DNA of 64,000 bases, from the NCBI RefSeq assembly GCF_022063185.1, contig NZ_CP091913.1, forward strand, positions 760,501 through 824,500. Direction: 5' to 3'. This document shows, piece after piece, positions 43,652 to 53,031 of this stretch. Positions within the stretch are counted from its first letter, which is position 1. Each line of letters opens with the position of its first letter. The translations under genes were made by a program, and so were the position numbers. Under the pieces are notes generated by a model, which worked only from the letters and a program-made list of their open reading frames with translations, did no database searches and was not told the DNA's origin. This stretch comes from Nostoc sp. UHCC 0870. Its GTDB lineage: Bacteria; Cyanobacteriota; Cyanobacteriia; Cyanobacteriales; Nostocaceae.

Positions 43652-44440
43652 TTAATTTATATAAGTATACATAAATTTCTCTGTAATATTACATAGATGT
43701 TCATTGAGATGAGATAAGGTTTGTTGAGCGATCGCTTGTGGGACACTTCCATAATATGCTTGAGCAATACCCCCTGTAATACAAGCGATGGTGTCGCTAT
43801 CACCACCAATGGACACGGCATTGCGAATGGCATCTTCAAAGTCAGTTGATTCTAAAAAGGCGATAATTGCTTGGGGGACAGAACCCGGACAAGTAGCATC
43901 GTATTGATAAGTGGGGCGAATTTGGTCTAGGGTAAGTTCTAGGTTGTAACCAAAGGTCGTCTGAATATAGGATTTAATCGCTGGTTGATCATAACCTGTG
44001 CGGGCAAGAAAGATGGCTGCTGCTGTAGCTTGTGCGCCTTTAATGCCTTCTGGATGGTTATGGGTAACTTCTGCACTGTGTTTGGCTACTTTTAACACAG
44101 TCTCTAGGTCATTGAAGGCAAAGGCAATGGGACTAACTCGCATAGCTGCACCATTACCAAAGCTGTTGTATGGTTGTTTGCTGTTAGATTTTGCCCAGTT
44201 GCTAAAGTTACGACCGTACCCGGCATACTTGTAAGAACTGTAGTACCACTTGAATTGATCAATGTATTTACTACTGGTGGGGAATTGGTCGGTGTGGAGG
44301 ATGACATCTGCTACCGCTACTGTTAACACCGTATCATCAGTGAAGCGGCACTGTCTGTCAAAGAGGGGGAAATTTTTAGTTTTGATACTTTTGCCTTCAT
44401 AGACTGAACCAATGATGTCACCTGCGATCGCACCCAGCAT
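43652..44440 (-). CDS. ADP-ribosylglycohydrolase family protein
   Basis: The 262-residue protein starts MLGAIAGDIIGSVYEGKSIK and has the acidic metal-binding motifs FTDDTVLT and GGDSDTIACITGGIAQAYYG of the DraG/ARH family. It has normal length for the bacterial members. Such enzymes remove ADP-ribose from modified proteins or related small molecules, using two magnesium ions in the cytoplasm. No nitrogenase or DraT-like gene is adjacent, so the target is open. It is transcribed towards the small membrane-protein gene. The 270-base upstream gap to the aldolase gene holds no feature that I can name apart from divergent promoters. Confidence 0.88.
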   Translation of the reverse strand: MLGAIAGDIIGSVYEGKSIKTKNFPLFDRQCRFTDDTVLTVAVADVILHTDQFPTSSKYIDQFKWYYSSYKYAGYGRNFSNWAKSNSKQPYNSFGNGAAMRVSPIAFAFNDLETVLKVAKHSAEVTHNHPEGIKGAQATAAAIFLARTGYDQPAIKSYIQTTFGYNLELTLDQIRPTYQYDATCPGSVPQAIIAFLESTDFEDAIRNAVSIGGDSDTIACITGGIAQAYYGSVPQAIAQQTLSHLNEHLCNITEKFMYTYIN

Positions 44441-44710
44441 ATTTGTCTTTGATGTGGTAGTATTAGGCTGGTTTTTCCAGGCAAACTACACCGTTGTAGT
44501 TTGGTACACCTTCAAGACATCGCTTGCTTTTGTGTAGAAGCACATTACCTTCTATCCAATGTACTTGCAAGTGACTGGCTTAAATCAGTGTAGTATCAGT
44601 TCATCCTGGCAACTCACCTAATTGATTGTTGAGATTTACTTTATCACCATCTTTCAAGCTAAATGCTATCTTAAGGGCAAAGTCATTTGCTCAAATGAGA
44701 GGAAACTGCT

Positions 44711-45793
44711 ATGACTGCAACGCTCTTAGAAAATACTTCTATTGAGTCATTGCTAGGGGAAGAAGCTGAAAACCTACTCACATACAAAGCCAAAGTTTCT
44801 CAAGATTTACTGCATTTACCGGGGTCTGACATTATAGATCGAGTTTGGTTGCATAGCGATCGCCATCCGCAAGTATTGCGTAATCTCCAGCAACTTTATG
44901 CTACAGGTCGTTTAGCAAATACAGGTTATCTCTCAATTCTCCCAGTAGACCAAGGGATTGAACACTCAGCCGGTGCGTCATTTGCAGCCAATCCAATTTA
45001 CTTTGACCCAGAAAATATTATCAGATTAGCGATCGCCGCAGGTTGTAATGCTGTAGCTACAACCTTGGGGGTATTGGGTAGTGTCTCGCGTAAATATGCC
45101 CACAAAATCCCGTTCATTGCCAAAATAAACCACAATGAACTATTAACTTCTCCCAATCAATTTGACCAAGTATTGTTTGCTGATGTCGAACAAGCTTGGA
45201 ATTTAGGCGCAGCAGCAGTAGGCGCAACCATTTATTTTGGTTCGGAACAGTCTACCAGACAAATTCAAGAAATCAGCCAAGCTTTTAAATACGCCCATGA
45301 ATTGGGAATGGTGACAATTCTTTGGTGTTATTTGCGAAATAACGCCTTTAAACAAGACAAAGATTATCACGTTGCGGCTGACCTCACCGGACAGGCGAAT
45401 CATTTAGGTGTCACCATTGAAGCCGATATCATTAAACAAAAACTCCCAGAAAATAATCATGGCTATGAAGCAGTAGCTAAAGCCACTGGTGAAAGTTACG
45501 GCAAAATTGATCAACGGATGTACACAGAATTAACAACCGATCACCCTATTGATTTAACCCGTTATCAAGTATTAAATTGCTACTGCGGACGTGCAGGGTT
45601 AATTAATTCTGGGGGAGCGTCTGGGAAGAATGATTTTGCTGAAGCAGTCCGTACAGCCGTTATTAATAAACGTGCTGGTGGTACAGGCTTAATTTCTGGT
45701 AGGAAGACTTTCCAAAGACCCTTTGAAGAAGGGGTGAAACTGTTTCACGCCATTCAGGATGTTTATTTATCTCCAGATGTGACAATAGCTTGA
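44711..45793 (+). CDS. Fructose-bisphosphate aldolase class I (FbaB/DhnA type)
   Basis: The 360-residue enzyme carries [40 protein letters not shown] and [20 protein letters not shown], features of the archaeal-type class I aldolases that form a Schiff base with a lysine. It interconverts fructose 1,6-bisphosphate with two trioses in glycolysis and the Calvin cycle. Late conserved parts are [18 protein letters not shown] and [20 protein letters not shown] 44711 has GAGAGG nine bases before it. No neighbour is functionally linked. Confidence 0.9.
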   Translation: MTATLLENTSIESLLGEEAENLLTYKAKVSQDLLHLPGSDIIDRVWLHSDRHPQVLRNLQQLYATGRLANTGYLSILPVDQGIEHSAGASFAANPIYFDPENIIRLAIAAGCNAVATTLGVLGSVSRKYAHKIPFIAKINHNELLTSPNQFDQVLFADVEQAWNLGAAAVGATIYFGSEQSTRQIQEISQAFKYAHELGMVTILWCYLRNNAFKQDKDYHVAADLTGQANHLGVTIEADIIKQKLPENNHGYEAVAKATGESYGKIDQRMYTELTTDHPIDLTRYQVLNCYCGRAGLINSGGASGKNDFAEAVRTAVINKRAGGTGLISGRKTFQRPFEEGVKLFHAIQDVYLSPDVTIA

Positions 45794-45905
45794 ATGAGTG
45801 GTGAGTGCTGAGTGCTGAGTGCTGTTAGCGGAAGCGCGGCGTTTAGCCAGTGCTGAGTTATGAGTAGCCTATTAACTGTAGAGACGTTGCATGGAACGTC
45901 TCTAC
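45794..45905. repeat. GAGTGCT array with inserted small repeat and GTAGAGACG hairpin
   Basis: A heptamer array (GTGCTGA units) is interrupted by GTTAGCGGAAGCGCGGCG and TTTAGCCAG, then resumes. At 45878-45905 GTAGAGACGTT pairs with AACGTCTCTAC. This shows the same insertion-into-array pattern as 11881-11975 and 61665-61763. Confidence 0.65.
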
Positions 45906-45996
45906 TTTTTGTTATAGATATAACCCACCTAGAGAAAGACGTTAGCTGCACTGAAAATTATCTACCTTTGTTGAAGAATGAAAGGGGTATTTTTCA

Positions 45997-46344
45997 ATGT
46001 TGACAATCAAGAATATACTTAATCAATGGCGAAGAAAAATTGCGTTACTGGTGTTATCTGGATTGATTTGGTTGATTAGTTTACCGACTAATTCTGTTGA
46101 GGCGACTGGTTATTATTCAGTCAAAGACCACAAAACAGAAGTCGTTAAACCTTATTACACGACGAAAGAACGTCCCATAGCGCGTACAGAAACTACTAGA
46201 CCTTACTATACAACTCAAAACAGGAAAAGAATCACAACTACAGGTGATGATTATATCGAAAGTGGTAAACGAGCCACAGAAGTTATACCTAAAGAATTAG
46301 GTACAGATAAGCGACAAAAAAATCCGATCAGATCAAAATATTGA
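45997..46344 (+). CDS. Small secreted or membrane-anchored protein, hypothetical
   Basis: The 115-residue protein has a basic start followed by a hydrophobic stretch (IALLVLSGLIWLISLP) and SVEATGYYS, a likely signal peptide or anchor. The remaining part is basic and polar and repeats PYYTTKERPIARTETTR / PYYTTQNRKRITTT. Nothing in it suggests an enzyme. ATG 45997 is preceded by AAAGGGG. It may be a surface or periplasmic protein, and I do not recognise the family. Confidence 0.5.
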   Translation: MLTIKNILNQWRRKIALLVLSGLIWLISLPTNSVEATGYYSVKDHKTEVVKPYYTTKERPIARTETTRPYYTTQNRKRITTTGDDYIESGKRATEVIPKELGTDKRQKNPIRSKY

Positions 46345-46388
46345 ACCGTGCTGGAGTCGATGACGGAGAAGCAAAAAGTAAAATAACA

Positions 46389-46428
46389 TTAATTCAAGCC
46401 CCCGGATAAATTCAGGGGTTTGAATTAA
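46389..46428 (+). terminator. 14-bp stem hairpin, probable transcript end
   Basis: TTAATTCAAGCCCC pairs with GGGGTTTGAATTAA (one G-T pair) around a 12-base loop. The left arm recurs in the hairpin at 11835-11875. It lies between the small secreted-protein gene and the aminotransferase and is followed by TTTTGAATTTTT, so it could end transcription. Confidence 0.5.
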
Positions 46429-46497
46429 TTTTGAATTTTTAAGGCAGATTCTGGGATATCCTAAAGTAAGAGAAAGATTTGCCAAATAGAGTTAAGA

Positions 46498-47664
46498 ATG
46501 AAGCTGGCAGCAAGAGTAAGTCAGGTAACACCTTCGCTAACCTTAGCGATCGCCGCGAAAGCTAAGGCGATGAAGGCAGAGGGTATAGACGTTTGTAGTT
46601 TTAGTGCTGGCGAACCGGATTTTGATACCCCAGCGCATATCAAAGCAGCAGCAGCAAAGGCTTTGGAGTCAGGCAAAACCAAGTATGGCGCAGCCGCCGG
46701 TGAACCAAAGTTACGGGAAGCGATCGCGCACAAGCTGCAATCTGATAATGGTCTAGATTACAAGGCAGAGAATGTCATTGTCACCAATGGCGGTAAGCAT
46801 TCTCTGTACAACTTGATGGTGGCACTGATTGACCCCGGTGATGAGGTAATTATTCCTGCCCCCTACTGGCTCAGTTACCCGGAAATGGTAACTTTAGTAG
46901 GCGGGAAACCAGTAATTATCAACACAGATGCGTCTACGGGTTATAAGATTACACCAGAGCAACTGAGAACAGCGATTACACCCAAAACTAAGCTATTTGT
47001 CCTCAATTCCCCATCTAACCCTACAGGGATGGTGTACACACCAGAGGAAATCAAAGCCTTAGCACAGGTAGTAGTTGATGCAGATATCTATGTCGTATCT
47101 GATGAGATTTACGAAAAAATCCTCTACGATGGTGCAGAACATATCAGCATCGGTTCGCTCGGAAAGGAAATTTTTCAGCGCACCTTAATTAGTAATGGAT
47201 TTGCCAAAGCTTATTCCATGACTGGTTGGCGACTGGGTTATTTAGCCGGCCCAGTAGAAATTATTAAAGCCGCCAGTACCATCCAAGGGCATAGTACATC
47301 GAATGTGTGTACCTTTGCTCAATATGGTGCGATCGCAGCGTTAGAAAGTTCTCAAGACTGTGTAGAAGAAATGCGTCAAGCTTTCGCTAAACGGCGACAG
47401 GTGATGTTAAATCGGCTCAACTCCATCCCTGGCTTAAGTTGTGCCAAACCAGACGGCGCATTTTACCTGTTCCCCGATATCAGCAAAACAGGTCTAAAAT
47501 CTTTAGAATTTTGTAATGCGTTGTTAGAAGCACATCAAGTAGCCGTCATTCCAGGAATTGCCTTTGGTGCTGATCAAAACATTCGCCTTTCCTATGCTAC
47601 CGATTTGACAACCATCGAAAAAGGCCTGGATAGGTTAGAAAAGTTTGTGTGTAGCCGTATTTAG
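46498..47664 (+). CDS. aspC: Pyridoxal phosphate-dependent aspartate aminotransferase
   Basis: The 388-residue enzyme is a class I/II aminotransferase of the aspartate (1b) type. It has [59 protein letters not shown], the Schiff-base lysine in [14 protein letters not shown] and [18 protein letters not shown] near the end. It moves the amino group between aspartate and 2-oxoglutarate, and some members also use prephenate. ATG 46498 follows TAGAGTTAAGA. It is a single gene without operon partners. Confidence 0.93.
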   Translation: MKLAARVSQVTPSLTLAIAAKAKAMKAEGIDVCSFSAGEPDFDTPAHIKAAAAKALESGKTKYGAAAGEPKLREAIAHKLQSDNGLDYKAENVIVTNGGKHSLYNLMVALIDPGDEVIIPAPYWLSYPEMVTLVGGKPVIINTDASTGYKITPEQLRTAITPKTKLFVLNSPSNPTGMVYTPEEIKALAQVVVDADIYVVSDEIYEKILYDGAEHISIGSLGKEIFQRTLISNGFAKAYSMTGWRLGYLAGPVEIIKAASTIQGHSTSNVCTFAQYGAIAALESSQDCVEEMRQAFAKRRQVMLNRLNSIPGLSCAKPDGAFYLFPDISKTGLKSLEFCNALLEAHQVAVIPGIAFGADQNIRLSYATDLTTIEKGLDRLEKFVCSRI

Positions 47665-47699
47665 TAATTTTAGGGGTGTAGTGGTTCGACAGGCTCACC

Positions 47700-47775
47700 A
47701 ACTGGGTAAGGGAGCAGGAGAGAATACTAAACTCCCCACTCCCCACTCCTCACTCCTCACTCAGCACTCCCCACT
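47700..47775. repeat. CTCCCCA/CTCACTC heptamer array
   Basis: Repeats of ACTCCCC, ACTCCTC and ACTCAGC follow the aminotransferase gene. It is the reverse-strand version of the GAGTGGG/GAGTGCT array at 10536-10600. It has no coding content. Confidence 0.7.
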
Positions 47776-47937
47776 TATTCCCGCGAGTTAATTAAGTAAT
47801 TAATAAACTACACCGTAAATTTACTAATATCCATCAAAAAATTAATGTAGCTTTGAAAAAGCTGATTGATAGTCCTATGTATTAGGGGTAAGCTAATAAC
47901 AATAAAATTAAAAACCTTAAGGGTCTTGAGAAATTAT

Positions 47938-49260
47938 ATGATCGCTAATACTTTACTTAGTCATGTCTTCTATAAAGATACTGTTAAGTTAAACTCTCAA
48001 GAGACAAATCTACCACTTTTACAGGATAAATTTTATAGTTTCTTTATAGAAAGTGTAAATACCTATTCACCAGAAGGTGTTTTACAAGAATTTAAAATGT
48101 TATTTATTGATTGTCTCCGGTCAGGCAACTTAAATAATGTGCCACCAATTCAGAAAATTTTGTTATTTAATAACGAGCATGAGTTTCGTCATACACTCAA
48201 ACGCTGTTGCTACATTTTAATTAATAACTGGGCATCCAAAAGAAAACATAAATATATTCAAGAACTGATTGGTTTGTTTGAAGAATTACCTCATTGTAAA
48301 ACCATAAATATTGTTCAAGAGTTACATTTATATAGGCAATGGCTAGAAAATTTTATTAATAGCCAAGATTATCAAGAACTGAAAATATTTAATTATAAAA
48401 AAGAGAATAACAGCAAAGACCACTGGAGCGATCGCTATGGTGCTTACTTATTAGTTGTTCAATCATTAGATACAGATAAACCCAAAGAACAGCAAGAAGC
48501 AGCCATCAAACTTTACAGACAGATGAAAGACAAGTATAAGTTTGATTTAGCTATGTATATAGCTCGTTCACAGTCGGCTGCATCAAGTAGCACACGTTAT
48601 AACAACCCCAGTATTTTGGGTGATAACGTTCTGCATTTAATCAAAAGAATCGTGGTCAAAAAAGGTAAATTTAGTCACGAAAACCTGGCTAATATATTTC
48701 TCAAGCAAACTGAAAATCAAAGTTTGAAAGAATTTAAAACCAGTTTGCAGAAATATTTATTTTTCTCAGTTGGTAATCAAGAAATTGCATCCTTATTGCA
48801 GCAATCTTTACAAGATAAGATTTTCTCGTGGAAACCAGAATTAGATAAAGAGATAATTAACAAGAATTTATTGCTGAGAGTTTGCAATAAACTAATTGAT
48901 TATCTGACCATAGAAAATAGACACGAACCTTCAGAATTATTTACTTTACTAGCTTCCCAAGGTCATCCTTTAACTCTAGTAATTATCTTGCTGAAGATTA
49001 TTTTGATTTCTCAAAATTCTCGTAGTCATTTAGAAACTCGCATTGCTGATTTAATTAGTTACTATCACCATAAATCAGAAGATGAATGTCAATGGTTTAT
49101 ACATTTTATAGAGTTTTTTAATATTACTTTTGCCATTTATGCAGAGAATGTAGATTATAACTTACTACAAATGCAAAAAGATAAATCAATTGACGATTCA
49201 CAGAAAAATGTGGATATTTACCGTGTGTTTTCTCAGGTAAAACCAGAACATCAAAAATAA
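47938..49260 (+). CDS. Hypothetical cyanobacterial protein, 440 aa
   Basis: The protein is helical and soluble, without a signal peptide or a domain that I recognise. It starts MIANTLLSHVFYKDTVKLNS, has a central charged section near YKFDLAMYIARSQSAASSST, and ends with an acidic tail. Start ATG 47938 is preferred over an in-frame start at 47866 because the extra 24 residues (MIVLCIRGKLITIKLKTLRV and four more) look like non-coding DNA. A perfect hairpin follows the stop. It could be a scaffold or regulatory protein; no function is proposed. Confidence 0.65.
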   Translation: MIANTLLSHVFYKDTVKLNSQETNLPLLQDKFYSFFIESVNTYSPEGVLQEFKMLFIDCLRSGNLNNVPPIQKILLFNNEHEFRHTLKRCCYILINNWASKRKHKYIQELIGLFEELPHCKTINIVQELHLYRQWLENFINSQDYQELKIFNYKKENNSKDHWSDRYGAYLLVVQSLDTDKPKEQQEAAIKLYRQMKDKYKFDLAMYIARSQSAASSSTRYNNPSILGDNVLHLIKRIVVKKGKFSHENLANIFLKQTENQSLKEFKTSLQKYLFFSVGNQEIASLLQQSLQDKIFSWKPELDKEIINKNLLLRVCNKLIDYLTIENRHEPSELFTLLASQGHPLTLVIILLKIILISQNSRSHLETRIADLISYYHHKSEDECQWFIHFIEFFNITFAIYAENVDYNLLQMQKDKSIDDSQKNVDIYRVFSQVKPEHQK

Positions 49261-49266
49261 TGAAAT

Positions 49267-49291
49267 ACCCCATCTGACTATGAGATGGGGT
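49267..49291. terminator. Bidirectional terminator hairpin between convergent genes
   Basis: ACCCCATCT pairs with AGATGGGGT around GACTATG. It sits six bases after the stop of the orphan gene and 12 bases before the end of the convergent DUF1517 gene. T-rich sequence (TCTTCTGTATT) follows on the + strand. Confidence 0.8.
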
Positions 49292-49303
49292 CTTCTGTAT
49301 TCG

Positions 49304-50275
49304 TTAAACCAATTTCAAATCGGGATACTCTGCAAACAAATCATCGGATGAGAGGGTATCGCCTTCAGCTTGGGGAGTCCACAACACTTCCAAAGCCAAG
49401 AGTTTATCCGCCGGAATGCTACCAATTTGTCGTAAGGCTTGACGCAAATCATCAGCACTGTTAACTGCTGGAAGTTCAAACTTGCCTAGTGTCGCCGTCA
49501 ACAAGGTAACAATAATGTATTCCCCAGGTCCTTCGCTAATTAGACGAGTGGGGTTATCAAGTTCACCAGATGAGGGTAAAGCTTCTTTAGCGAGGGCTGC
49601 TTTTAACTGGTTGTTGACGTTAGAGAGAGTTTCTTCACTAAATTTGCTGCGTTCTGCTAGTGCTAGGCGGTTAAATTGACTTTCCGCAGCATTTAACTTG
49701 GCTTGTTGTGTACCAACACCTGCATATACCCAATATTCAGGATGGCGTAGCAAAGCTAGGCTAGTTTCTTGCAGAACTTGTGTACGTCCCTCTGGGGAAT
49801 TAGTATCAGCAGTTTCCGCAATACGGTTAAGTTCTGGTTGTAAGTCTCGCGCTTGAGCGAATAAACCAACTTGTAAGCGATTCACGCTGATAGAAGGGTT
49901 GCTGTTGTAGCCGACTTCTTCACCTTCACCACCGGAGACACGACGGAAACTTTGGACTAGGAAGTTAGCGATCGCCAAGAAAATTAAGATAGTAAATAAA
50001 CCGCCAAATCCTCCGCCAATACCCCAAAGCGGAAGCAGGAAAGGAAAACCAAAACCACCACCCCCAGGATAATACCCGCCACCGCCTCCAGGCGCGTAGG
50101 TGCGTGGGTTATAAGTACGGCTAGAAGGCATTCTAAAAGAACCACCACCAATTCTGCCACCACTACGGGCAGCTAATGCACCATCAGCATGGCTTAATGC
50201 TAAAACTAATACTAAGCCTAGGGCAAAGACAGTCTTTAACAGTGGTTTGATAGCTTGTTGTAGTTTTTTAGACAT
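49304..50275 (-). CDS. DUF1517 family membrane/secreted protein
   Basis: The 323-residue protein has a signal peptide (VFALGLVLVLALSHADGALA), then an Arg/Gly-rich part and a glycine-rich hydrophobic segment (GFPFLLPLWGIGGGFGGLFT and beyond) that spans the membrane, then a soluble C-terminal domain of about 200 residues. Conserved stretches such as SVNRLQVGLFAQARDLQ and EYIIVTLLTATLGK fit DUF1517, a family of cyanobacteria and chloroplasts of uncertain function. ATG 50275 is preferred over a GTG two codons earlier. Confidence 0.82.
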   Translation of the reverse strand: MSKKLQQAIKPLLKTVFALGLVLVLALSHADGALAARSGGRIGGGSFRMPSSRTYNPRTYAPGGGGGYYPGGGGFGFPFLLPLWGIGGGFGGLFTILIFLAIANFLVQSFRRVSGGEGEEVGYNSNPSISVNRLQVGLFAQARDLQPELNRIAETADTNSPEGRTQVLQETSLALLRHPEYWVYAGVGTQQAKLNAAESQFNRLALAERSKFSEETLSNVNNQLKAALAKEALPSSGELDNPTRLISEGPGEYIIVTLLTATLGKFELPAVNSADDLRQALRQIGSIPADKLLALEVLWTPQAEGDTLSSDDLFAEYPDLKLV

Positions 50276-51483
50276 AATCACAGTTGCTTGAAAAACGCTA
50301 TTGCTTAATTATTTTTTCTCTACTCAGAGCCTTGAGGTGTATATCAGATACCAACTCATCATCAGCAGTGAGTGTTTGATTGGTAGTACGGCTACATATC
50401 CAATCTACCGCGTCTTATCTGATGTAATCAGCAAACCGCAGAGGGATTTCTGTAGTGCATAACCGTACCTCAGAATTTATTCCTTTTGAAGGAACTTTGG
50501 GTTTAATTAATGATTAGTATGTCTTGGTACATGATTAGGGCATACCGAAAGTGAATTCTGCTCTTTGCTACGCAACGTTATCGCGAAGGAGAGAAAATCA
50601 CCTCTGGCTTAGATACCACAAGGAATCTATTGTAACAAAGTGTAGGGGTTTAAGATGATAATTATAATTTTCTCAATCAAGATATGATTTCTAGGATTGT
50701 TATCTAATTTTTCTTTTCAAAATACCAAGATGCTTTGTAAATTTTAGTAATTATTTATCGTAAATTCAAGGGTTTAAGACCCCTACGTCTACACGTAGTA
50801 TCAGTTGATTTGGGGTTTAAATCCCCGACTCCAACTGTCTTTAATTTTGAATTTTGAATTTTGAATTGTTAAGGCAATTGTTCCCAGAAAACAGTCAAAA
50901 TTATCACAATAAAAAGCAACTTATATAATTAACAAACACTTCACAGAAATAACAATAAATTTTCTATATTTCATATTCTAAAATATAGTTGTAACCTTTG
51001 TCAGTTCCTTATTTTCTGCTCCTAGTACAGCATAGCGTAAATAAAGTAATATAAACCACCAACTAAACCTACCGATATCTCAGTCACAGCCAGTTTGATG
51101 AAGGATTGTAAAAATTTTTGACAAAATTGTGTAAATACTTAGATTTTCGGGTTTACCTGTTGGCTAAAACAAAAAAAGAAGAGAAAATTTAGATACTAGC
51201 GTCAGTAGATCCTTCAGTACAATCATTCACACACATGGAGGTAGTAAAAAAAGTTAAAAAAAAGAATGCTTATTTTATAAACTGTTCGACTATTTCCGAT
51301 GGTGACTTTAGTTAAGCTGCGTTGTAGCAGTATGAACAACCACAGCCATTTCACCGATGAATTTAAATTTTTGCTGCCGCGTAGTGGTACTAGCTCCAGG
51401 CTATTCTAAATTTTTCAATTACTTCGCCTTAGTTGCAGTTTGAATACTTTCAACTTATTTGCAGTAAATCAATCAAAATCAAC
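50276..51483. other. 1.2-kb intergenic region without genes, holding one dispersed repeat
   Basis: No coding frame of convincing length is present on either strand. A dispersed repeat at 50755-50872 matches the one at 30582-30705. A+T-rich DNA with poly-A stretches (around 51240-51270) precedes the glycosyltransferase gene. Both flanking genes are transcribed outwards from it, so it should contain two promoters. I saw no RNA gene that I could support. Confidence 0.5.
50755..50872 (+). repeat. 120-bp dispersed repeat, second copy
   Basis: TTATCGTAAATTCAAGGG, ACACGTAGTATCAGTTGA and CTCCAACTGTCTTTAATT are all shared with 30582-30705, with only scattered single-base differences. Both end in TTTTGAA units. 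GGGGTTTAAATCCCC inside is a perfect small palindrome in this copy. Confidence 0.8.
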
Positions 51484-52701
51484 ATGGAACACGTCTCGCA
51501 ACTGGCAACCAAAATCAAAGAAAAAACTGCATCCCCGGATATTTTAGTCATATCGCGTCTTTTTTTGCCCAAGGAAGCGGTGATTGGAGAATATCTCTAC
51601 AATCGCTGTCTGCAAGATCCGGAGCAGGTAATTGTTTTGACTGCTAGTTGTGCAGGTGATCAAGTATTTGACCAAGCGCAACAGTTTCCTGTGTATCGCT
51701 GGCCTAATCCGAGATATTGGTTGGGTGGTTTTCTCGGCACTTATTTGCAACCTTGCTTTAATTTAATTTGGTCATTTATATTAGCAATCAAACTCTATTT
51801 TCGCTATCACTACCGCTACATTGAATGGGGTCATAGCTATGAGTTTCCAGCGTTGTTGCTGTTGAGCTATATTTTACCTGTGCGCTTTTTTATTTACTTG
51901 CACGGTCAGGATGTGGTACGTGTTTTACGTAATCCCTTATGGCGATCGCTATTTAAACTTACTCTCAAACGAGCTGAAGGCATTGTGTGCAATAGTTCCG
52001 CCACACGAGATTATCTCAGAAACACCCTCCGCGTGCAAACACCCACCCATGTAATTCATCCTGTAGTCAGACCAGAAAAATTTGGCTTGGGGAATAACTC
52101 CAGAAATCTAGAGGAATTACGTTCACAGGTGCGTCAAACTTACAACATTCCCCCCACAGCAGTAGTCATTCTTTCAGTAGGAAGCTTAGTAAAACAAAAA
52201 AGCTTCGACTGTGTAATTGAGAACCTACCACTACTTTTAACAATTGGTGTAGATGTTCATTATATAATCTGCGGTCAAGGTGCTTGTGAATTAGAACTGA
52301 AATCTCTAGCGCAAAGATTGCGGGTAGATAAGCGGGTACACTTTGCTGGATATGTACCCCATCAAGAACTAGCAGGCTATTATGCAGCCTGTGACATCTT
52401 CGCCATGCTGACATTATCCAAGACACCAATTAGTGCATTAGCAGGTTTGGGAATTGTCTATCTAGAAGCGAGTTATTTTGGTAAACCTGTAATTGCTTCC
52501 CGTCACGCTGCTTTAATTGACGTAGTACATCACGACGAAAACGGTCTGTTGGTTAATCCTAAATCAGGTTACGAAGTATTTCAAGCGTTCAAGCAATTGT
52601 GCCAAGACCAACAACTACGCGATAAACTTGGCCGCCAAGGTAAAGAATTAGCCAAGCGCAGAACTCTACACCGTTCGTTATATATGGCGAATGGGGAGTA
52701 G
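51484..52701 (+). CDS. Glycosyltransferase family 4 protein
   Basis: The 405-residue protein has the GT-B layout of GT4 enzymes: an N-terminal acceptor half (ILVISRLFLPKEAVIGEYLY; FFIYLHGQDVVRVLRNP) and a C-terminal nucleotide-sugar half (VILSVGSLVKQKSFDCVIEN; VHFAGYVPHQELAGYYAACD; GIVYLEASYFGKPVIASRHA). The conserved E is in YLEASYFGKP. It adds a sugar to a lipid or glycan at the cytoplasmic face of the membrane. Such an enzyme is needed to glycosylate heterocyst lipids, but this gene is 9 kb from the synthase and its acceptor is unknown. ATG 51484 is preferred over the TTG at 51433. Confidence 0.88.
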   Translation: MEHVSQLATKIKEKTASPDILVISRLFLPKEAVIGEYLYNRCLQDPEQVIVLTASCAGDQVFDQAQQFPVYRWPNPRYWLGGFLGTYLQPCFNLIWSFILAIKLYFRYHYRYIEWGHSYEFPALLLLSYILPVRFFIYLHGQDVVRVLRNPLWRSLFKLTLKRAEGIVCNSSATRDYLRNTLRVQTPTHVIHPVVRPEKFGLGNNSRNLEELRSQVRQTYNIPPTAVVILSVGSLVKQKSFDCVIENLPLLLTIGVDVHYIICGQGACELELKSLAQRLRVDKRVHFAGYVPHQELAGYYAACDIFAMLTLSKTPISALAGLGIVYLEASYFGKPVIASRHAALIDVVHHDENGLLVNPKSGYEVFQAFKQLCQDQQLRDKLGRQGKELAKRRTLHRSLYMANGE

Positions 52702-52722
52702 TCTTCCCTGTTTACTGTTCAT

Positions 52723-52837
52723 TAGACCTCTTGCAAAAGTCCGAAAATCAGATGTGTCATTCTCAATGAAATGTATAATCTTCGAGATGTTTCGCTTCGC
52801 TCAACATGACAGATTCAGCATTTAGGCAAGAGGTCTA
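52723..52837. repeat. Inverted-repeat element, 115 bp
   Basis: TAGACCTCTTGC at 52723-52734 matches GCAAGAGGTCTA at 52826-52837 perfectly. Between them lies the small repeat GAGATGTTTCGCTTCGCTCA (52784 onward), also found at 424-451. It is a MITE-like element that carries another repeat. Confidence 0.7.
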
Positions 52838-52868
52838 TTGTTACATCAATACCAATTATTTTTTGTAG

Positions 52869-53003
52869 TGGCGCGTCAAGCCTTAAATGTTGCAATATAT
52901 TTTGGATAAAATTGAGAGAAATCAATGTTTTCTACTTTTTTTTTATGCACTATTTGAGCCTTGACACGCCAGTAGGGTGCGTTGTCGCATAGCGCAACGC
53001 ACC
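52869..53003. repeat. Two further inverted repeats before the beta-helix gene end
   Basis: TGGCGCGTCAAGCC (52869-52882) is an imperfect inverse of GCCTTGACACGCCA (52958-52971). Directly after it GGTGCGTTG and CGCAACGCACC form a hairpin (52976-53003). GGGTGCGT-type ends also mark the element at 62296-62361. The hairpin may serve as the 3' end of the leftward gene that stops at 53032. Confidence 0.6.
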
Positions 53004-53031
53004 ATCCCAGATTTTCGGTGTGTTAGGACTA

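Noticed and set aside
43652..44440. DraG as part of nitrogenase regulation
   Set aside because: The family match is good, but no draT or nif gene is adjacent, so a nitrogenase role cannot be claimed.
50276..51483. Small RNA or leader peptide in the 1.2-kb gap
   Set aside because: No hairpin-plus-T-run, tRNA cloverleaf or coding pattern could be supported by reading.
51484..52701. Glycosyltransferase as the heterocyst glycolipid enzyme of this island
   Set aside because: GT4 enzymes are numerous in such genomes, and this one is 9 kb away behind unrelated genes. The link is not supported.
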